Below, in pieces: positions 60,802 through 64,000 of a DNA stretch of 64,000 bases; position 1 is the stretch's first letter; the number at the start of each line of letters is the position of its first letter. The notes under the pieces are model-generated. The model ran no database searches. It was not told the DNA's origin and saw nothing but the letters and a program-made list of their open reading frames with translations. The position numbers were made by a program, and so were the translations under genes. Origin of the DNA: an uncultured Muribaculaceae bacterium (lineage in GTDB: Bacteria > Bacteroidota > Bacteroidia > Bacteroidales > Muribaculaceae). The stretch lies in the NCBI GenBank assembly GCA_910576775.1, contig CAJTJV010000012.1, positions 1 through 64,000 of the forward strand. Direction: 5' to 3'.

Positions 60802-62619
60802 TTATTTTACCATTATTTTTGATACTTTGGAGCCTTTGCGGACGATGTAGATGCCTGCGTCAAGGCTATTGGTGTTGTCGGCGATTTTTGCTCCACAGAG
60901 GTTATAAACCTCTATTACGGTGGGTTCTTCTATATTGATATTGTCGACACCGCTTGTTCCGGTGGTTTTTGCGGTTTTTACATCCGAAACAGGTGTATAT
61001 AGGCCGTTGGAGAGACCTTCCACCACATATTTATATTCTGTACCTGCCGCGAGATTGTTCACATCGAAGGATGTGGCGTTTCCGTCAAGTTCTATACGCG
61101 TTAAAACGGTATGAACATTTCCTGTCGCGTCCATCTTGTGTGTGCCATATCCTTCGCTGTAGTCTTTTGGATGTTTTGTCCATTCGCTGACGTAGAATTT
61201 TTTATGGGGAGCGTAGCTGTCAGAGTTACGGTAGTAAGTGACGTCCTGTCCCCAGTTTCCGGAAATGCGGTCGTTGCAGTCATAGCTTTCGTAGCCGAGA
61301 AGGTCGACGAGTTTGTCCTCCGGATCGAAAAGTGCGAGGGCGTCATCTCCGGTGAAGGTTGTGAAATTGGCATATCCGCCGTCGCTGAAACCGATTGTAG
61401 CGTCGGCGATATCGCGTAATGCGCTGTACTGGGCGTTGCAGAGTGTAAATGTCTCGCCGTCGGCAAGTACTTTGTCGGGAAGGGTATATTCGCAAGCAGT
61501 AAGACCGCCTGAGCCGTTGGATTCCATGCGGAATTTCCAGCCCTTTAGGTTGATGTCTTCTCCTGTGCCGTTGAAGATTTCAACCGCGCGGTTGTTGGAT
61601 GAGCCTTCGATGTATTTTGTGAACATGAGATTCGGGGCGACGAGTTTGCCTTGTATGTCGGTATATACGGTAAGGATTATATTATCCATGCCGGGAGCTT
61701 TCTGCCAGTTGGCTGTGAAGCTGTTGTCGGTTATGTCCGATGGTTCTGCCGATGTTGGAGCGTAGACTTTGGCATGACCGCCGAGAAGTATGTTGTCGGT
61801 TGCTGCTCCGGCTGTAATTTTCAGCGTCTCAAGTTTTGAGCCTGCGTTTATGGCATCGAAGCGAATATTGAGTCGGCCGCCCTTTAGATCGTCCCAGCCG
61901 TCGGCTTTTTCGACCTTGAAATTGGACTTTTCCTCTTGAGCAAGGACTATGGGAGAAGTATTTGCTACAGCATTGATATCTATAGTGCGGATTTCACTTT
62001 CGTTTCCTGCCATAAGGTCGTTGAAAAGATGGTAATATGCGGAAGAATAGACGGTATTTACGGGCGATTCGACTTCTTCAAGCACAACAATGTCTGAGAG
62101 AAAGAACCGGTGAAGCTTGTCGGAGCGCTTCTCTGCGTAGAATTTGAATTTGCTGCCTTTGGCTACATTTGTGAATGTAAGCTCGAAGGGCGCTTCGCTG
62201 CGGTCGGTTATGTTGGTGGATATGTCGCTGTCGACTTTCTGCACGGTCTCAGGTTTGCCGTCAATTTCCACGCATACATACATGTTATCGTTTTTCCATG
62301 TCTGCGCACGGAACACGACTTTCACATTCGCTGCGATATCTGAGCTGAAATTTATTGCCGGTGTTGTGATATAGCCTGTCTTTGTCTTTGCGTTGAGTTT
62401 TACGGCGCGCTCGCTTTCGTAGGTGGAGTTGCTTGTCCAACCGGCATTGTCGGCGCAATCTTCTCCTTGGAAATAAAGGCTTTCGGCGTAATAGCCGCCT
62501 CCGGGTGTGGTGCTCTCCGCACGGGAGAATCCTTCTTTCAGAACCGGCACATATACACCGGCCTGCGCAGCCGTCGATACAAGTGCGGCCGCAAAAGCAA
62601 GAGTAAAAAATTTGTTCAT
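60802..62619 (-). CDS. Secreted lamin-tail-domain protein with T9SS-type tail
   Basis: This 605-residue protein has a signal peptide (to about 20). Its N-terminal half has beta-sandwich character. A lamin-tail-like domain lies near 325-440 (LMFTKYIEGSSNNRAVEIFNGTGEDINLKGW), followed by a fibronectin-like segment. The C-terminal about 45 residues (VYNLCGAKIA, LDAGIYIVRKG) fit a type A T9SS sorting domain. It is probably surface-exposed; no catalytic motif was found. A cell-surface DNase or adhesion role cannot be assigned. Confidence 0.78.
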   Translation of the reverse strand: MNKFFTLAFAAALVSTAAQAGVYVPVLKEGFSRAESTTPGGGYYAESLYFQGEDCADNAGWTSNSTYESERAVKLNAKTKTGYITTPAINFSSDIAANVKVVFRAQTWKNDNMYVCVEIDGKPETVQKVDSDISTNITDRSEAPFELTFTNVAKGSKFKFYAEKRSDKLHRFFLSDIVVLEEVESPVNTVYSSAYYHLFNDLMAGNESEIRTIDINAVANTSPIVLAQEEKSNFKVEKADGWDDLKGGRLNIRFDAINAGSKLETLKITAGAATDNILLGGHAKVYAPTSAEPSDITDNSFTANWQKAPGMDNIILTVYTDIQGKLVAPNLMFTKYIEGSSNNRAVEIFNGTGEDINLKGWKFRMESNGSGGLTACEYTLPDKVLADGETFTLCNAQYSALRDIADATIGFSDGGYANFTTFTGDDALALFDPEDKLVDLLGYESYDCNDRISGNWGQDVTYYRNSDSYAPHKKFYVSEWTKHPKDYSEGYGTHKMDATGNVHTVLTRIELDGNATSFDVNNLAAGTEYKYVVEGLSNGLYTPVSDVKTAKTTGTSGVDNINIEEPTVIEVYNLCGAKIADNTNSLDAGIYIVRKGSKVSKIMVK

Positions 62620-62665
62620 ATAAAAATGTGAGATGAGAAAAATGTACTATAATGTATGTAAAAAG

Positions 62666-62693
62666 AAAATCCGGCTTGATAGTGCCGGATTTT
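62666..62693 (-). terminator. Terminator after the ROK kinase gene
   Basis: AAAATCCGGC (62666-62675) and GCCGGATTTT (62684-62693) pair over 10 bp; downstream on the minus strand comes CTTTTT. Confidence 0.75.
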
Positions 62694-62708
62694 CCTTTAA
62701 AGGTTGTA

Positions 62709-63671
62709 TTATGCGAGGGGCTTTGCTTCCCAGCCGAGGGCGCTGGCGCCGAGAACTGCTGCATCGGCTTCCTTGAGTTCGCTGAGCAGGATTTTTGCCT
62801 TGCCTTTGAACATGCTGAGCATGTTGCGTTCCATGGATTCGCGAAGGGGACGCATGATGAGTTCGCCGCTCTTGGCGAGGCCGCCGAAGAGGATAAATGC
62901 CTGCGGAGAGGAAAATACCATCATGTCGGCAAATGCTTCGCCGAGAATATTTCCGGTATAGTCGAAAATGTCTTTGGCAAGTTTGTCGCCGTTCATTGCA
63001 GCATCGTACACGTCCTTGGAGGTGATTTCCTCAATGGGGAGATTGCGGAGCAAAGAAGGCTCTGTGCGGGCTTCAAGGAATTCGCGTGCTGTACGGGCAA
63101 CACCTGTGGCGGAGCAGTATGCTTCAAGACAGCCTGTGCGACCGCAGCCGCAGAGGCGACCGTTGTTCCGCTTTACAATAACGTGGCCGAGTTCTCCTGC
63201 GAGACCGTCATGGCCGTAGACAACCTGTCCGTTGATTACAATACCGGAACCTACGCCGGTGCCGAGGGTGATCATGATGAAATCCTTCATACCGCGGGCG
63301 GCGCCGTAAGTCATCTCGCCGAGTGCGGCTGCATTGGCGTCGTTGGTGACTGCAACGGGGATGCCGAATTTTTCGCTTACGAGTTTTGCCAGGGGAAGCG
63401 ACGGCCAGGGAAGGTTTACAGCCTTGTCGATTTCGCCGGTATAGTAGTTCGCATTGGGTGCGCCGATACCTATGCCCTGGATTTTATCTACTGCGTCATT
63501 AGCTTCGATAAGACGGGTTGCTTCTGTATATAGCTCGTCAAGGTAATCTTCGAAAGAGGCATGTTTGCCGGTTTTTATGGATGAGCTTGCTATCACATTG
63601 CCGCGGGCGTCTACAATGCCGAATACGGTGTTTGTACCGCCTATGTCAATGCCGAGAACGTAAGGTTTCAT
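62709..63671 (-). CDS. ROK-family glucokinase
   Basis: This 320-residue sugar kinase has the phosphate loop DIGGTNTVFG (9-18), GAPN, LGTGVGSGI, and a zinc-binding CGCGRTGCLE near 173-182 of the ROK family. GHDGLAGELGHV contains the conserved glutamate and histidine of the sugar-binding site. A glucokinase/hexokinase role in glycolysis is the usual one; N-acetylmannosamine kinase is an alternative. It has its own -7 box and is followed by a hairpin. Confidence 0.88.
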   Translation of the reverse strand: MKPYVLGIDIGGTNTVFGIVDARGNVIASSSIKTGKHASFEDYLDELYTEATRLIEANDAVDKIQGIGIGAPNANYYTGEIDKAVNLPWPSLPLAKLVSEKFGIPVAVTNDANAAALGEMTYGAARGMKDFIMITLGTGVGSGIVINGQVVYGHDGLAGELGHVIVKRNNGRLCGCGRTGCLEAYCSATGVARTAREFLEARTEPSLLRNLPIEEITSKDVYDAAMNGDKLAKDIFDYTGNILGEAFADMMVFSSPQAFILFGGLAKSGELIMRPLRESMERNMLSMFKGKAKILLSELKEADAAVLGASALGWEAKPLA

Positions 63672-63714
63672 GGTTGGTTTATTACTTTATAATGTATGGT
63701 GAATAATTTAACCC

Positions 63715-63722
63715 CAAAGTTA
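63715..63722 (-). promoter_or_regulatory. -7 box of the ROK kinase
   Basis: Minus-strand TAACTTTG at 63715-63722 lies 43 nt before the ATG at 63671. The -33 element is not clear. Confidence 0.45.
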
Positions 63723-63849
63723 GCGAATTTTTTTGCAACAGCTATCATCACGGCGAAAAAATCCTGAACAAAGCCGTTAAAATATATTTTCGCGTGCCGC
63801 GGCGTTCCATATTTTTAATATATCGATTCCGATAATCGAAAAATGTATG

Positions 63850-63857
63850 TAATTTTG
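63850..63857 (+). promoter_or_regulatory. -7 box of the gene at the window end
   Basis: TAATTTTG at 63850-63857, 27 nt before the ATG at 63885. Confidence 0.5.
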
Positions 63858-63884
63858 TAAACAGTATACTAATATTTTCCAATT

Positions 63885-64000
63885 ATGCACAAGATAGCAA
63901 TGACAGCAGGCGCAATAGCAGTTGCGACGGCCGCTATGGCTGAACCGGCCGATTTCAAAAGCGCCGACGGCCGCTACACCATCGAGGCCATCGAGGCTCT
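63885..64000 (+). CDS. Exported protein, 5' part only
   Basis: This frame runs off the window end after 38 codons. It begins with a signal peptide (MHKIAMTAGAIAVATAAMA) with a likely cleavage site after AMA, and the mature part opens EPADFKSADGRYTIEAIEA. The family cannot be decided from this fragment. A -7 box upstream supports a genuine gene. Confidence 0.6.
   Translation, partial: MHKIAMTAGAIAVATAAMAEPADFKSADGRYTIEAIEA

Noticed and set aside
62652..63533. A 293-codon frame antisense to the ROK kinase
   Set aside because: The composition (Cys/Ala/Val-rich) is what the complementary frame of the kinase gives; no promoter or motif.

Overview
The window is a gene-dense stretch of a Bacteroidales chromosome, most likely a Muribaculaceae-type gut commensal. 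The evidence is many TAnnTTTG promoter elements (often TAATTTTGC) with a TTG about 19-21 nt upstream, no Shine-Dalgarno signals, type V (Mfa/Fim) fimbrillin lipoproteins, T9SS-type C-terminal tails, a Wzi-type outer-membrane barrel, DUF4290, DUF3575 and DUF4919 proteins, and a Frc/Oxc oxalate module that has been reported from S24-7/Muribaculaceae genomes. No rRNA, tRNA, IS element, prophage or CRISPR array was found. The family assignment is inference; the phylum-level features are visible.

Layout: 1-413 is a non-coding AT-rich stretch. 414-2642 (+) holds an AGCS amino-acid/sodium symporter and lgt. 2662-8195 (-) is a fimbrial operon: an OmpA-like/DUF3575 outer-membrane protein, a DUF5119/Mfa2-like anchor, a fimbrillin and a large tip-like fimbrillin lipoprotein, driven from a promoter that sits inside a perfect 14-bp inverted repeat. 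8324-12353 (-) is glpK-glpF-arginase-TPR. 12475-15919 (-) is typA-folP-cdaA. 16068-17713 (+) has nadC and a class A acid phosphatase. 17901-19272 (+) is a PadR/PspC pair. 19395-24342 (+) is a surface-glycan group: Wzi barrel, small lipoprotein, LegB-type dehydratase, ATP-grasp ligase and NeuB-type nonulosonate synthase. 24343-27747 (-) has an SGNH hydrolase, a Na+/dicarboxylate-type symporter and tatC/tatA; fabD diverges from tatA.

28811-35083 (-) carries ferritin, an ArnT-like glycosyltransferase, a secreted M6 protease and two membrane/periplasmic DUF proteins. 35235-40371 (-) is trigger factor followed by the DUF4290-rimM-acidic protein-OmpA-dnaB operon. 40501-43869 has a solute-binding protein (-), an alpha/beta hydrolase (+) and an FHS-like MFS transporter (+). 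44024-48138 (+) is the oxalate module: formyl-CoA:oxalate CoA-transferase, oxalyl-CoA decarboxylase and an AEC-family carrier, in the same order as E. coli yfdW-yfdU-yfdV. 48291-51128 is a large M16 protease.

51294-53286 is a BlaI/M56 pair in which the M56 protein also carries TonB-C and receptor-plug-like segments. 53484-60730 (+) is a long run of trpS, rpoN, a PAP2-like membrane protein, purE, ispG, an M16 protease and an internally duplicated lipoprotein. The window ends with a lamin-tail/T9SS-tail protein (-), a ROK glucokinase (-) and the first 38 codons of a secreted protein (+). The strongest candidates for a notable system are the oxalate module, the incomplete nonulosonate mini-operon, and two palindromic operators (fimbrial promoter and BlaI/M56 promoter).
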